NCBI GenBank assembly: GCA_028875855.1
Contig: JAGWVA010000002.1
Span: 60,535-124,534 of the forward strand
Source of the DNA: Paracoccaceae bacterium
GTDB taxonomy: Bacteria; Pseudomonadota; Alphaproteobacteria; Rhodobacterales; Rhodobacteraceae
Reading direction: 5' to 3'
Length of the DNA: 64,000 nt
Position 1 is the stretch's first letter. Each line of letters opens with the position of its first letter. This document shows positions 44,729 through 54,620 of this stretch, piece by piece. The notes below the pieces were generated by a model. It worked only from the letters and a program-made list of their open reading frames with translations, was not told the origin of the DNA and did not search any database. The position numbers and the translations under genes were made by a program.

Positions 44729-46411
44729 ATGTGCGCCAAAGCTAGCATGGAAGAATTCGAGGCCCTTCTGAACGAGAGCCTCACGATCGACACCCCCGAA
44801 GAAGGTTCGGTCGTTAAGGGCAAGGTCATCGCCATCGAGGCGGGCCAGGCCATCATCGACGTCGGCTACAAGATGGAAGGCCGCGTCGATCTCAAGGAAT
44901 TCGCGAACCCCGGCGAAGCCCCGTCGATCAAGGTCGGCGATGAAGTCGAAGTTTACCTCGACCGCGTCGAGAACGCCCGTGGCGAGGCTGTCATCAGCCG
45001 CGACAAGGCCCGCCGCGAGGAAGCCTGGGATCGTCTGGAAAAGGCCTACGCCAACGAAGACCGCGTCGAAGGCGCCATCTTCGGCCGCGTCAAGGGTGGC
45101 TTCACCGTCGATCTGGGCGGTGCCGTGGCCTTCCTGCCGGGCAGCCAGGTCGATGTCCGCCCGGTGCGCGACGCCGGCGCCCTGATGGGCCTCAAGCAGC
45201 CGTTCCAGATCCTCAAGATGGACCGTCGCCGCGGCAACATCGTCGTGTCGCGCCGCGCGATCCTCGAGGAAAGCCGCGCCGAACAGCGCGCCGAAGTCAT
45301 CGGCAACCTGAACGAAGGTCAGGTCGTGGAAGGCGTGGTCAAGAACATCACCGAATACGGTGCCTTCGTTGACCTCGGCGGCGTGGACGGCCTGCTGCAC
45401 GTCACCGACATGGCCTGGCGCCGCGTCAACCATCCGTCGGAAATCCTGTCGATCGGCGAGACCGTCAAGGTTCAGGTCATCAAGATCAACAAGGAAACCC
45501 ACCGCATCAGCCTTGGCATGAAGCAGCTTCAGGCCGATCCGTGGGATGCGGTCGAGCGCACCTACCCGATCAACTCGGTCCACAAGGGCCGCGTGACCAA
45601 CATCACCGACTACGGCGCCTTCGTGGAGCTGGAGCCGGGCGTCGAAGGTCTGGTGCACGTCTCCGAAATGTCCTGGACCAAGAAGAACGTCCATCCCGGC
45701 AAGATCGTCTCGACCAGCCAGGAAGTGGACGTCATGGTGCTGGAAATCGACAGCGCCAAGCGCCGCGTGTCGCTGGGTCTCAAGCAGACCATGCGCAACC
45801 CGTGGGAAGTCTTCGCCGAAACCCATCCGGTCGGCACCCAGATCGAGGGCGAGGTGAAGAACATCACCGAGTTCGGCCTGTTCGTGGGGCTCGACAACGA
45901 CATCGACGGCATGGTCCACCTGTCCGACCTGAGCTGGGAACAGCGCGGGGAAGAGGCCATCCAGAACTTCCGCAAGGGCGATGTCGTGAAGGCCGTCGTG
46001 ACCGAAGTCGATACCGAGAAGGAACGCATCTCGCTGTCGATCAAGGCGCTGTCGGATGACACCTTCACCGACGCCGTCGATGGCGTGAAGCGTGGGTCGG
46101 TCGTGACCGTCACGGTCACCGCGATCGAGGATGGCGGGATCGAGGTCGAATACAACGGCATGAAGTCCTTCATCCGTCGCTCCGACCTGTCGCGCGACCG
46201 CGCCGAGCAGCGCCCCGAGCGCTTCCAGATCGGCGATCACGTCGATGCGCGCGTGACCAACGTCGACTCCAAGACCCGCCGTCTGGGCCTGTCGATCAAG
46301 GCGCGCGAGATCGCGGAAGAAAAGGAAGCCGTCGAACAGTATGGCTCGTCCGACTCGGGCGCCTCGCTGGGCGACATCCTTGGCGCCGCGCTCAAGGGCG
46401 ACCGCAACTGA
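44729..46411 (+). CDS. rpsA: 30S ribosomal protein S1
   Basis: 560 residues with six S1 RNA-binding OB repeats, visible as recurring VVEGVVKNITEYGAFVDLGG, VHKGRVTNITDYGAFVELEP and IEGEVKNITEFGLFVGLDND units; the first two repeats are divergent and bind the ribosome, the others bind mRNA. AAAAGGAAAACG lies before ATG 44729. Codon use is strongly biased (very few rare codons), as expected for a highly expressed gene. A strong terminator follows. Confidence 0.98.
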   Translation: MCAKASMEEFEALLNESLTIDTPEEGSVVKGKVIAIEAGQAIIDVGYKMEGRVDLKEFANPGEAPSIKVGDEVEVYLDRVENARGEAVISRDKARREEAWDRLEKAYANEDRVEGAIFGRVKGGFTVDLGGAVAFLPGSQVDVRPVRDAGALMGLKQPFQILKMDRRRGNIVVSRRAILEESRAEQRAEVIGNLNEGQVVEGVVKNITEYGAFVDLGGVDGLLHVTDMAWRRVNHPSEILSIGETVKVQVIKINKETHRISLGMKQLQADPWDAVERTYPINSVHKGRVTNITDYGAFVELEPGVEGLVHVSEMSWTKKNVHPGKIVSTSQEVDVMVLEIDSAKRRVSLGLKQTMRNPWEVFAETHPVGTQIEGEVKNITEFGLFVGLDNDIDGMVHLSDLSWEQRGEEAIQNFRKGDVVKAVVTEVDTEKERISLSIKALSDDTFTDAVDGVKRGSVVTVTVTAIEDGGIEVEYNGMKSFIRRSDLSRDRAEQRPERFQIGDHVDARVTNVDSKTRRLGLSIKAREIAEEKEAVEQYGSSDSGASLGDILGAALKGDRN

Positions 46412-46435
46412 TAAAGGGCCACGGCCCGACACGGA

Positions 46436-46464
46436 AACGGCCCCTGCGGGGGCCGTTTTCTTTT
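46436..46464 (+). terminator. Rho-independent terminator after rpsA
   Basis: AACGGCCCC (46436-46444), TGCG loop, GGGGCCGTT (46449-46457), then TTCTTTT. Perfect 9-bp stem followed by a T-rich tail. Confidence 0.92.
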
Positions 46465-46592
46465 GCGAATCGGTTGCAGTCCCAAGCGCGCGGATGGCGC
46501 GCGGGCGGGATTTCTGCGCCGCAGCGTCGCGGAACTTTGCCCAGAACCTAGGCGCGGGCGAAAATCTTTCACATTTCCAAAGGCTTTCCTGT

Positions 46593-46620
46593 TTGTGCCC
46601 CGGCGATTCCCCCCTATAGT
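46593..46620 (+). promoter_or_regulatory. Likely sigma70-type promoter of ihfB
   Basis: TTGTGC (46593-46598), 16-base spacer, TATAGT (46615-46620), about 50 bases before ATG 46673. The rest of the 261-bp rpsA-ihfB gap holds only the terminator. Inferred from consensus match. Confidence 0.6.
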
Positions 46621-46672
46621 CTGCCAAGGATAAACGGGCGTCGGCAGGATGGCCCGCAAGGGGACATTTCGC

Positions 46673-46960
46673 ATGATCCGTTCGGAACTGATCGAAAAGA
46701 TTGCCGCCGAAAATCCGCATCTTTATCAGCGTGACGTCGAAAAGATCGTCAACACGATCTTCGAAGAGGTCATCGAGGCGCTGGCGCGCGGCGAAAGGGT
46801 GGAACTCCGCGGCTTTGGCGCGTTTTCCGTCAAGCACCGGGATGCCCGCACAGGCCGCAACCCCCGCACCGGCGAGGCCGTGGACGTGGACCAGAAGGCG
46901 GTTCCCTTCTTCAAGACCGGCAAGCTTCTGCGCGACCGGCTGAACGGAAAGGCCGGCTGA
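46673..46960 (+). CDS. ihfB: Integration host factor subunit beta
   Basis: 95 residues. Begins [20 protein letters not shown], contains [20 protein letters not shown] and the DNA-binding arm RNPRTGEAV followed by [14 protein letters not shown], all matching IhfB/HimD. Start ATG 46673 with AAGGGGACA upstream; an upstream in-frame ATG lacks the family N terminus. IHF bends DNA with its alpha partner encoded elsewhere. Overlaps the next gene by one base (TGATG). Confidence 0.96.
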   Translation: MIRSELIEKIAAENPHLYQRDVEKIVNTIFEEVIEALARGERVELRGFGAFSVKHRDARTGRNPRTGEAVDVDQKAVPFFKTGKLLRDRLNGKAG

Positions 46961-47331
46961 TGCGCCTGATACGGCTGGTGCGGCTGGCGGTTATCCTGCT
47001 GCTGGCCCTCCTTCTGGTGCTGGTGGCGATGGCCAACCGCGCGTCCGTGCCGGTCCATCTGCTGCCGTCGGACTTCGTCGATTTCCTTGGCATCCCGGCC
47101 GTCGTGCAGGTGCCGCTGTTCCTTGTCATCCTCGGGGCGGGCGTGATCGGTCTGATCGTCGGCTTCGTCTGGGAATGGCTGCGGGAAAGCAAGCACCGCG
47201 CCAATGCGGCGACGGGCGAGCGGCGCGTGACCGCGCTTGCGCGCGAGGTGGGCCGTCTGCGCGAGGCGCAATCCGGCGGACGGAAAGACGAGGTTCTGGC
47301 CCTTCTCGACCGGCCCGCGCGAAAGCGCTAA
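46960..47331 (+). CDS. lapA: LapA-domain (DUF1049) membrane protein
   Basis: 123 residues with two membrane helices (about 8-28, [19 protein letters not shown], and 46-72, [20 protein letters not shown]), then a cytoplasmic helix [13 protein letters not shown]. This is the LapA/YciS family. E. coli LapA works with LapB in regulating LpxC and lipopolysaccharide assembly; no lapB is adjacent here. ATG overlaps the ihfB stop. Confidence 0.85.
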   Translation: MRLIRLVRLAVILLLALLLVLVAMANRASVPVHLLPSDFVDFLGIPAVVQVPLFLVILGAGVIGLIVGFVWEWLRESKHRANAATGERRVTALAREVGRLREAQSGGRKDEVLALLDRPARKR

Positions 47332-47365
47332 GACAGGCCCATCGCCGGGTGTGTCGTCACAACGC

Positions 47366-47396
47366 CTCCGGCGGGGATATTTGGGCCAGAAAGAAG
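47366..47396 (+). repeat. Copy of GCGGGGATATT intergenic element before trpF
   Basis: CTCCGGCGGGGATATTTGGG (from 47366) followed by CCAGAAAGAAG is related to the left arm at 43872. It lies directly before the trpF TTG start, and its AGAAGGGG end probably serves as the trpF ribosome-binding site. Confidence 0.6.
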
Positions 47397-47405
47397 GGGC
47401 GGGCC

Positions 47406-48038
47406 TTGCGTGTAAAGATCTGTGGCCTGCGGACCCCGCAGGAGGTGGAGGCCGCCGCCGCCGCTGGCGCAGCCTATGTCGGGCTGGTCTTCTTCGAGAA
47501 ATCGCCCCGCAACCTGACCATCGAGGCCGCGCGCGAAGCCGCCTTGGCCGCGCCGATGGGCGTGGCGAAGGTGGCGCTGACGGTCGATGCGTCGGATGCG
47601 GCCTTGCAGGCGATCCTTGATGCGGTGCCGATCGACATGCTGCAGCTTCATGGGAAGGAAAGCCCGGACCGCGTGGCCGACCTGCGCGCCCGCTTCGGTT
47701 TGCCGGTCATGAAGGCGGTGGGCGTGGCGGAGGCGGCCGACCTCGACCGCGTGACCGACTACGAGGCCGTGGCCGACCAGATCCTCGTCGATGCCAAGGC
47801 GCCGAAGGGTGCGACGCTGCCCGGGGGCAACGGGATTGCGTTCGACTGGCGGCTGATCGCCAACCGGAAGTGGAAGAAGCCCTGGATGCTGGCAGGGGGG
47901 CTTACGCCCTTCAACGTGGCCGAGGCCGTGCGGCTGACGGGGGCGCGGCAGGTCGATGTCTCCTCCGGGGTCGAAAGCGCACCGGGCGTGAAGGATGCCG
48001 GCCTCGTGCGCGCCTTCATCGCCGCCGCCAAGGGCTGA
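47406..48038 (+). CDS. trpF: Phosphoribosylanthranilate isomerase
   Basis: 210 residues, (beta-alpha)8 barrel of tryptophan synthesis. Start TTG 47406 gives the family N terminus [16 protein letters not shown] with catalytic Cys; other motifs are [29 protein letters not shown] and [14 protein letters not shown], then [20 protein letters not shown] of the preceding repeat is the ribosome-binding site. Together with trpB it forms the trpF-x-trpB segment; trpA is not next in line. Confidence 0.95.
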   Translation: MRVKICGLRTPQEVEAAAAAGAAYVGLVFFEKSPRNLTIEAAREAALAAPMGVAKVALTVDASDAALQAILDAVPIDMLQLHGKESPDRVADLRARFGLPVMKAVGVAEAADLDRVTDYEAVADQILVDAKAPKGATLPGGNGIAFDWRLIANRKWKKPWMLAGGLTPFNVAEAVRLTGARQVDVSSGVESAPGVKDAGLVRAFIAAAKG

Positions 48039-48096
48039 GTGATCCCCCGCCGCGCGGCAGGCGTATCCGACCTGACGTCATTCGATCGGAGCGGCC

Positions 48097-48429
48097 ATGT
48101 ATCTTGTTGCAATCGGAAGCCTGCGCCCGCTGCCGGGCGGGCGGGTCCTGCTGGTGAGCCTCCTGTCGCTTCTGTCGCTGGTTCAGGCGCGGCTGACGCG
48201 GGGCTGCGCCTCTGCGCGGGTGTTCGAGGCGGATGGGCGGTTTCTTTCGATGACGGTCTGGACAAGCCCCGCCGCGATGAAGCGCTTTGCCCGGACTGGC
48301 CCGCATCGCCTTGCCATGAACCTTGCCGACCGGATCGCCGAAACCGACCGCTTCGTGTATTTCCAGACACCCGTGCCGCCCACGATGGCCGAGGGCCGCG
48401 ATCGCTGGCGGTCCATGCGCCCGGCCTGA
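48097..48429 (+). CDS. Conserved-type small protein, possible dimeric alpha/beta-barrel (monooxygenase-like)
   Basis: 110 residues between trpF and trpB. Not recognised with certainty. The pattern GRFLSMTVWTSPAAMKRFAR, then TGPHRLAM, resembles the strand-helix of ABM/DUF3291-type dimeric alpha/beta-barrel proteins (spectrum includes haem-degrading and antibiotic-biosynthesis monooxygenases). No signal peptide; N-terminal VLLVSLLSLLSLVQ is hydrophobic but follows a polar start. Its position inside a trp segment does not imply a role in tryptophan synthesis. Confidence 0.6.
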   Translation: MYLVAIGSLRPLPGGRVLLVSLLSLLSLVQARLTRGCASARVFEADGRFLSMTVWTSPAAMKRFARTGPHRLAMNLADRIAETDRFVYFQTPVPPTMAEGRDRWRSMRPA

Positions 48430-48497
48430 CAGATGCGCGGCTTTACCGTCCTCGCGTTAGGCGGTAAACGCGTGAAGAACCCTGAGGGAGACAAGAC

Positions 48498-49730
<1,233 letters not shown>

Positions 49731-49800
49731 GGCCTCCGGCAGGCCGGTCCGGGCCCTTCCCGTTCGGCGGGAGGGGCATAAACCCGCCATATACCCTCAA

Positions 49801-49816
49801 ATAAACTCTGGTTTAT
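49801..49816. promoter_or_regulatory. Small dyad upstream of the Ser/Gly-rich gene pair
   Basis: ATAAAC-TCTG-GTTTAT is a perfect 6-bp dyad in an unusually AT-rich patch of the 209-bp gap between trpB and the next gene. Related TATACCCT words flank it (49791 and 49851). It could be a regulator site or part of a promoter; no firm -35/-10 pair was assigned. Confidence 0.4.
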
Positions 49817-49939
49817 GCGCATCCGCCGCAGGGGGCATTGCGCCATGCCTATACCCTGCGTTGTATGGATCGGGGCGCGCAGGGGTGGCAAGCCCACTGC
49901 ATGGCGTCAACCGGGCGCCGGAACGAGGAGTATAGACCC

Positions 49940-50371
49940 ATGACCATGACGAAACGCATGACGCTTGCCCTGACCTTCGCGGGCGCCGTCGCCTTTGGCC
50001 AGATGGCCCTGGCCCAGACAACCACGCCCTCGCCGACCACGACCTCGACGACCTCGACGACGCCGGACCCCGATCCGATCCGCTACCTCGCGCATCTGCT
50101 GGGCGGCGACGATCACGGTGGGGCCAGCAGCGGCTCCAGCACGGGCGCGACCGCATCGCAGGACCGACCCGCGATGTCGGGCAAGGCGGAAGGGGCCGGC
50201 GATGACAGCAACCACACGTCGTCGCATGACATGAATGACGATCACGGCGGCACCTCCGGCAGCGGGAGCAGCGGTTCTGGCGCGTCCTCGGGATCGACCG
50301 GCGGCAGTTCGTCGGGCAGCGGCCACGAGAGCGGAAGCCATGATGGCGGCCACGAAAGCGGCGACAACTGA
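49940..50371 (+). CDS. Secreted Ser/Gly/His/Asp-rich low-complexity protein
   Basis: 143 residues. Signal peptide (TLALTFAGAVAFGQMALAQ, cleavage near residue 26), then a Thr/Pro-rich stretch, YLAHLLGGDDHGG, and a tail built of Ser-Gly repeats with His and Asp (GHESGSHDGGHESGDN). No known domain. The His/Asp-rich composition hints at metal or surface binding, which is speculation. GAGGAG ribosome-binding site. Followed after 60 bp by a second Ser/Gly-tailed gene, then a LuxR-type regulator, in the same direction. Confidence 0.75.
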   Translation: MTMTKRMTLALTFAGAVAFGQMALAQTTTPSPTTTSTTSTTPDPDPIRYLAHLLGGDDHGGASSGSSTGATASQDRPAMSGKAEGAGDDSNHTSSHDMNDDHGGTSGSGSSGSGASSGSTGGSSSGSGHESGSHDGGHESGDN

Positions 50372-50431
50372 TCACCTGATGGGGTAAGGCTGGGTCGTCC
50401 GGTGGCGGGCGGCCCATTTCAGGGGAAAGAG

Positions 50432-50926
50432 ATGAGTCGACGTATCCTTCTGCTTGCGCTTGCGGCCGTCGCTGTCGCGGGGCCGGCCTTTGCCGACAAC
50501 TTCGCCCAGCGGATCGAAAGCGAACTGCGGCAGCAGGGTTTCACGCAGATGACCGTTCACCATACGTGGCTGGGCCGCATACGCATCGATGCGCAGAGTT
50601 CGAACGAAAAGCGGGAGATCGTGGTGAACCCCAACACCGGCGAGATCCTGCGCGACTATACGCGCAGCCTGAACGGTAGCAGCCAGGAAGACATCCTGAG
50701 CCGCGATCACGGCGGCGACGGCGGCTCGGGTGGCTCTTCGCAGTCGTCGGGCAGCAGCGGTTCCTCGGGCAGCGGCTCGTCGGGCAGCAGCGGCAGCAGC
50801 GGCGCGTCTGGCTCGTCCGGATCGGGCTCGTCCGGGTCCGGCTCATCGTCGGGCAGCGGGTCCTCGGGCGGCGATCACAGCTCGGGTGGCGATCATGAAT
50901 CCCACGACAAGGGTGGCGATGGATGA
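50432..50926 (+). CDS. Secreted PepSY-like protein with Ser/Gly repeat tail
   Basis: 164 residues. Signal peptide (LLLALAAVAVAGPAFA), a PepSY-like unit at about residues 22-75 (FAQRIESELRQQGFTQMTVH, IVVNPNTGEILRDYTR), then about 70 residues of SGSSGSSG-type repeats with a His/Asp end (GGDHSSGGDHESHDKGGDG) echoing the tail of the preceding protein. AGGGGAAAG lies before ATG 50432. The shared tail suggests a common location or partner for both proteins. Confidence 0.78.
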   Translation: MSRRILLLALAAVAVAGPAFADNFAQRIESELRQQGFTQMTVHHTWLGRIRIDAQSSNEKREIVVNPNTGEILRDYTRSLNGSSQEDILSRDHGGDGGSGGSSQSSGSSGSSGSGSSGSSGSSGASGSSGSGSSGSGSSSGSGSSGGDHSSGGDHESHDKGGDG

Positions 50927-51003
50927 CAGCGGCCTGCAAGGCCTGAGCGGTTAGTATCGCGGCACCGAAAGCCCGTCCGGCGACCCGAGGAGTGCATTGA
51001 CCC

Positions 51004-51555
51004 GTGAAATCGACATTATTCGTCTCGGTGATCGTCATCGTTCAGGTGGTCTGCGCGTTCTTCTTTGTCGGAGAGATCCTTGTCACGGTCTTCGGGCTGT
51101 CGTCGCAACCGATGCGATGGGAAACCCGAGAGCTGATCGAGATCGGGGCCGCCATCGGTCTGGTGCTCGGCGTCGGTCTTGGAACGGCCCTTCTTGTGCG
51201 CACCGCCCGCCACACCCGCCATGTCGAAGACAAGCTGCGCGGCCTGTCCACGGCGTTCCGCGACCTGATGGAGGAGCGCTTCGCCGATTGGGGCCTGACG
51301 CCGGCCGAGCGGGACGTGGCGCTTTTCGCGATCAAGGGCCTATCGACGGCCGAGATCGCGGTGCTGCGCGAAACCTCGGAAGGCACGGTGAAGGCGCAGA
51401 CCAACGCGATCTATCGCAAGGCCGGGGTGAATGGCCGCTCGCAGCTTCTGAGCCTGTTCATCGAGGACCTGATGGATGGCGCGATCCACCCGGAAGAAGA
51501 GGCGCGCCTTGTTCCCGTGGCCGCGCTTCCCGTCAGTCGAGGGCGTAGAGCCTGA
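51004..51555 (+). CDS. Membrane-anchored LuxR-type transcription regulator
   Basis: 183 residues. Two N-terminal membrane helices (about 3-26, FVSVIVIVQVVCAFFFVGEI, and 46-66, IGAAIGLVLGVGLGTALLV) are followed by a linker helix and a LuxR-family helix-turn-helix at about 98-160: LTPAERDVALFAIKGLSTAE, EGTVKAQTNAIYRKAGVNGR. There is no receiver or autoinducer domain, so the signal probably comes through the membrane part. Start GTG 51004 with GAGGAG 10-15 bases upstream. Placed after two secreted proteins it may control; convergent overlap of 23 bp with the DUF2237 gene. Confidence 0.82.
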   Translation: MKSTLFVSVIVIVQVVCAFFFVGEILVTVFGLSSQPMRWETRELIEIGAAIGLVLGVGLGTALLVRTARHTRHVEDKLRGLSTAFRDLMEERFADWGLTPAERDVALFAIKGLSTAEIAVLRETSEGTVKAQTNAIYRKAGVNGRSQLLSLFIEDLMDGAIHPEEEARLVPVAALPVSRGRRA

Positions 51556-51907
51556 GGACCTCCAGCGGCACGACCGTCAACGTGCGCTGATGCGTGGCGC
51601 GCAGGTGGATGTTCGGGGCTGCCCCTTCCTCATGCGCTTGCAGGAAACGCCCGGCGCACAGGCACCAGCGGTCTCCGGGCTTCAGCCCCGGAAAGCCGAA
51701 TTCGGGGCGTGGCGTCGAGAGGTCGTTGCCAAGGTATTTCGACAGCGCGAGGAATTCGGCCGTCATCACCGCGCAGACCGTATGCACCCCCCGGTCCGAG
51801 GCCGCCGTATCGCAGCAGCCGTTGCGGAAGAACCCCGTCATCGGATCGCGCGAGCAGTCTTCCAACGGGCCGCCCAGAACATTCAGCGATGGTTCCATCA
51901 CGGACAT
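51533..51907 (-). CDS. DUF2237 family protein
   Basis: 124 residues matching DUF2237 throughout: SLNVLGGPLEDCSRDPMTGF, FRNGCCDTAASDRGVHTVCA, MTAEFLALSKYLGNDLSTPR, and FPGLKPGDRWCLCAGRF. Four conserved Cys may bind metal or form disulfides; biochemical role unknown. AGGGGGAC precedes ATG 51907. Its 3' end overlaps the convergent LuxR-type gene. Confidence 0.9.
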   Translation of the reverse strand: MSVMEPSLNVLGGPLEDCSRDPMTGFFRNGCCDTAASDRGVHTVCAVMTAEFLALSKYLGNDLSTPRPEFGFPGLKPGDRWCLCAGRFLQAHEEGAAPNIHLRATHQRTLTVVPLEVLRLYALD

Positions 51908-51941
51908 GATCGTCCCCCTTTGGTCTCATCATAGGGCCGGG

Positions 51942-52997
51942 TCAGGGAAAGGCGAGGGGTCGCGGCGGTGTCGGCTGCCAATCCACCCAGCGGCCATGGA
52001 AATCCGCCCGGCCAAGCTGGTGGCGGGTGCCCCCCGGCCAGAGCGTCAGGGACAGGCCCGCGCCGGGGCCATTCCCGTCGGCCTCCATCTCCAGATGGGC
52101 GAGGGGCGCATCCGGCGTGGCCCGCGCCCCGGCCTCGGCCAGCAGGGCGCGGCCCCGTGCTTGCGTCTCGGCCGGGAAATATTGCCAGGCGATGGTGTGA
52201 TAGACGAGGTGCAGATGCCCGGGCCGGGGCGAGGCAAGGCGCACGGCCAGCCAGTCGATCGCATCGGCCCGCACGACCTGCGGGCGCTGCCGCCCGGCTT
52301 CGGCCAGCGCGGCCTCGGTCCGTGCGATCCGGTCCGCCTGATCGGCCCAGATGTAGGACAAGAGCCGCAGCCGATCCGCCAGCGGATCAAGCGGGTTCAG
52401 GTCGACGCCCGCGCGCTCGGCAACGCGGGGCGGGCTTGGGTCGGGCAGGGGGCCCGTCCAGTCCGGGCGCAGCGTCAGCACCGGGTCCGGGGGGCCGAAC
52501 CGATGGCCGCCGATCTCCAGCGCGTAGCGATCCCAAAGCAGGTTCAGCCCCGCGCTTGCCCCCAGTTCCGACAGGATCAGCGGCCGTGCGTAACGGGCCG
52601 TCAAGAGATGCGCCGCCGCGATCAGAACGGCCGAGCGGCGGACTTCGTTCGTTTGCGGCGGGCTTTCGATCCAGTCGAGCAGGAAAGCCTCGTGGCGCGC
52701 CATCGCGGCAAGGGCCGCAGCGGTCAGGCTTGGGCCGTCGATGGCTGGATCGGCATAGGCCGCCGCAAGCTCTGTATCCCGCCCAAGGCGCACCAGCGCA
52801 TGCAGCCCCCCCGCGAGGCGCAGGGCGAGCGAGGCCCCCGCGCTGGACACGTCGCCGGGCCAGCCCAGCAGCCGGTCGGCCAGCGCGGCTCCGGGCCGGA
52901 TCGCGCCGGCCAACCCGTCGAGGAGCCGCGCCGTGAAGGGAGAGCCGAGCGCGGCGCAGCTCTTCGCCTGATCGCGAAAGGCCTCGTCCAGCGTCAT
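51942..52997 (-). CDS. DUF2332 family protein
   Basis: 351 residues. Recognised by [20 protein letters not shown] at the N terminus, [20 protein letters not shown] (a glycine-rich, methyltransferase-like SAM-binding motif), and [14 protein letters not shown]. Function not established; a methyltransferase-like fold is plausible. Start ATG overlaps the pth stop (ATGA). Confidence 0.87.
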   Translation of the reverse strand: MTLDEAFRDQAKSCAALGSPFTARLLDGLAGAIRPGAALADRLLGWPGDVSSAGASLALRLAGGLHALVRLGRDTELAAAYADPAIDGPSLTAAALAAMARHEAFLLDWIESPPQTNEVRRSAVLIAAAHLLTARYARPLILSELGASAGLNLLWDRYALEIGGHRFGPPDPVLTLRPDWTGPLPDPSPPRVAERAGVDLNPLDPLADRLRLLSYIWADQADRIARTEAALAEAGRQRPQVVRADAIDWLAVRLASPRPGHLHLVYHTIAWQYFPAETQARGRALLAEAGARATPDAPLAHLEMEADGNGPGAGLSLTLWPGGTRHQLGRADFHGRWVDWQPTPPRPLAFP

Positions 52998-53686
52998 CGG
53001 AACTTGTCCGCCTGTCTTTGCAGCGCGCTGCGGTTGTCCTCGGGCGGGGCATCGGTGTCCGGGCCTCGATCTTTCGACGAAAGTTCGGACTCGCCCGGCT
53101 TGGGTTTCGCGGGTTTCGCGGGCGCCATCCGCAGGGCCACGGCGTTCTGGAACTTCGCACCTTCGCCCGCCGCCAGCGCCGCCGCGCCGTCCGAGATGCC
53201 GCGCAGCAGATCGTCGATCCAGCCCTCGTCCGCCTTGGCGAAATCATGGAGCACGTAGCCCGCCACGCGGTCCTTGTGCCCGGGATGGCCGATGCCGATC
53301 CGCACGCGGCCGTAGTCCTCGCCGATATGCTGATGGATCGACCGCAGGCCGTTGTGGCCCGCATGTCCGCCGCCCTGCTTCAGCCGCAGCTTGCCGGGGG
53401 GCAGGTCCAGCTCGTCATGGAAGACCACCACGTCCTCGGGTGTCAGCTTGAAGAAGCGCATCGCCTCGCCCACCGACTGGCCAGAGAGGTTCATGAAGGT
53501 CGAGGGCTTGAGCAGCCCGACCTTTTCCGCCCCCAGCCGTCCCTCGGCCACCTCGCCCTGAAAGCGCGCGCGCCAGGGCGAGAAGCCGTGATCCTCGGCG
53601 ATCCGGTCCACCGCCATGAAGCCGATGTTGTGCCGGTTGCGGGCATATTGCGCGCCGGGATTGCCAAGGCCGACAAAGAGACGCAT
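52994..53686 (-). CDS. pth: Peptidyl-tRNA hydrolase
   Basis: 230 residues; recycles peptidyl-tRNA released from stalled ribosomes. Active-site residues appear in [20 protein letters not shown] (Asn and catalytic His about residue 20), [11 protein letters not shown] and [20 protein letters not shown], then [14 protein letters not shown] charged, disordered tail after residue 185 is typical of alphaproteobacteria. Start ATG 53686 preferred over an upstream in-frame ATG. It follows rplY, a conserved neighbour pair, with a terminator between. Confidence 0.96.
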   Translation of the reverse strand: MRLFVGLGNPGAQYARNRHNIGFMAVDRIAEDHGFSPWRARFQGEVAEGRLGAEKVGLLKPSTFMNLSGQSVGEAMRFFKLTPEDVVVFHDELDLPPGKLRLKQGGGHAGHNGLRSIHQHIGEDYGRVRIGIGHPGHKDRVAGYVLHDFAKADEGWIDDLLRGISDGAAALAAGEGAKFQNAVALRMAPAKPAKPKPGESELSSKDRGPDTDAPPEDNRSALQRQADKFR

Positions 53687-53777
53687 GGGCTGTCCTTGTT
53701 CGCTCAAACTGCCCCCCTTCTGCCGTCAGGGGCGCGAAAATGCCAGAGGGGGTGGCGAAAAACACCCGACCAAAGCA

Positions 53778-53805
53778 AAACGCGGGAGGCAAGCCCCCCG
53801 CGTTT
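53778..53805 (-). terminator. Terminator between rplY and pth
   Basis: On the minus strand AAACGCGGG and CCCGCGTTT, extended by GGGC/GCCT with one G-T pair, form a 13-bp stem with a two-base loop, followed by TTTT then TTT. The G-T pair is a mismatch on the other strand, so termination of rplY is the better reading. Confidence 0.75.
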
Positions 53806-53829
53806 GCAGATTGTCCGGCAGAGACGGGC

Positions 53830-54441
53830 TTATTCGGCCGCGGCCTCTTCTTCGGCATCGGCCGAGCGCAGGCCAGAGGGCGCCGCGATGTTGGCGATGA
53901 CGAAGTTGCGCTCGATCGTCGGCTTGCAGCCTTCGGGCAGCGTCACGTCGTTGATGTGGATGACGTCGCCGATCTGCTTGCCGGTCAGGTCCACCGTGAT
54001 GTGATCGGGGATGTTCGCCGCCGTCACTTCCAGTTCGACTTCCGGGCGCACCACGGTCAGCGTGCCGCCGCGCTTCAGGCCCGGCGCCGCATCGTGGTTT
54101 TCGAAGGTGACGTGGATGAACAGGTTGATGCGGCTGTTGCGGTGAACGCGCATCAGGTCCACGTGGGTCGGAAGGTCCTTCACCACGTCGCGCTGCACGC
54201 CGCGGCAGATGACGCGGACGTCATCCTGGCCTTCGACCTTGAGGTTGAACAGCGTCTGCAGGAAGCGGCCGGCCTTCAGGCGCTTCAGCAGGGCGTTGTA
54301 TTCGAAGTTCAGGGCGACGGGCTCTTTGCCATCACCGTAAACGATACCGGGTACGTAGCCCTTGCGACGAGCTTGACGAGCGGCCCCCTTGCCTGTCCCC
54401 GTCCGTACCTCGGCGTGAAGATCCGGGATCTCACCAGCCAT
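53830..54441 (-). CDS. rplY: 50S ribosomal protein L25 (general stress protein CTC form)
   Basis: 203 residues; 5S-rRNA-binding L25 domain (about 1-95, [20 protein letters not shown] and [14 protein letters not shown]) plus the C-terminal TL5/CTC beta domain ([37 protein letters not shown]) and an acidic tail. Start chosen at ATG 54441, matching the family N terminus, with GGAG ten bases upstream. Expressed before pth and separated from it by a terminator-like hairpin. Confidence 0.95.
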   Translation of the reverse strand: MAGEIPDLHAEVRTGTGKGAARQARRKGYVPGIVYGDGKEPVALNFEYNALLKRLKAGRFLQTLFNLKVEGQDDVRVICRGVQRDVVKDLPTHVDLMRVHRNSRINLFIHVTFENHDAAPGLKRGGTLTVVRPEVELEVTAANIPDHITVDLTGKQIGDVIHINDVTLPEGCKPTIERNFVIANIAAPSGLRSADAEEEAAAE

Positions 54442-54620
54442 TTGAGGATACTCCATTGGTGTTAAGCGCCGCCCTCCAAGGGTGTGCGGTCGCGAGCGCG
54501 AGCCTATAGGCCAGATTCGGGCCAAGGAAAAGGGAAAAAGCGTCCCCCTTGCCGAAGGCGCATGGGCCGGATAGCAGGAGGACGGCCCGCCTTGAAGGCC
54601 CGACCGCAAGGATTTCCCCG

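Noticed and set aside
50700..50900. Tandem repeat or CRISPR-like array
   Set aside because: The repetition is of Ser-Gly codons inside a coding frame with a signal peptide, with no constant repeat/spacer structure.
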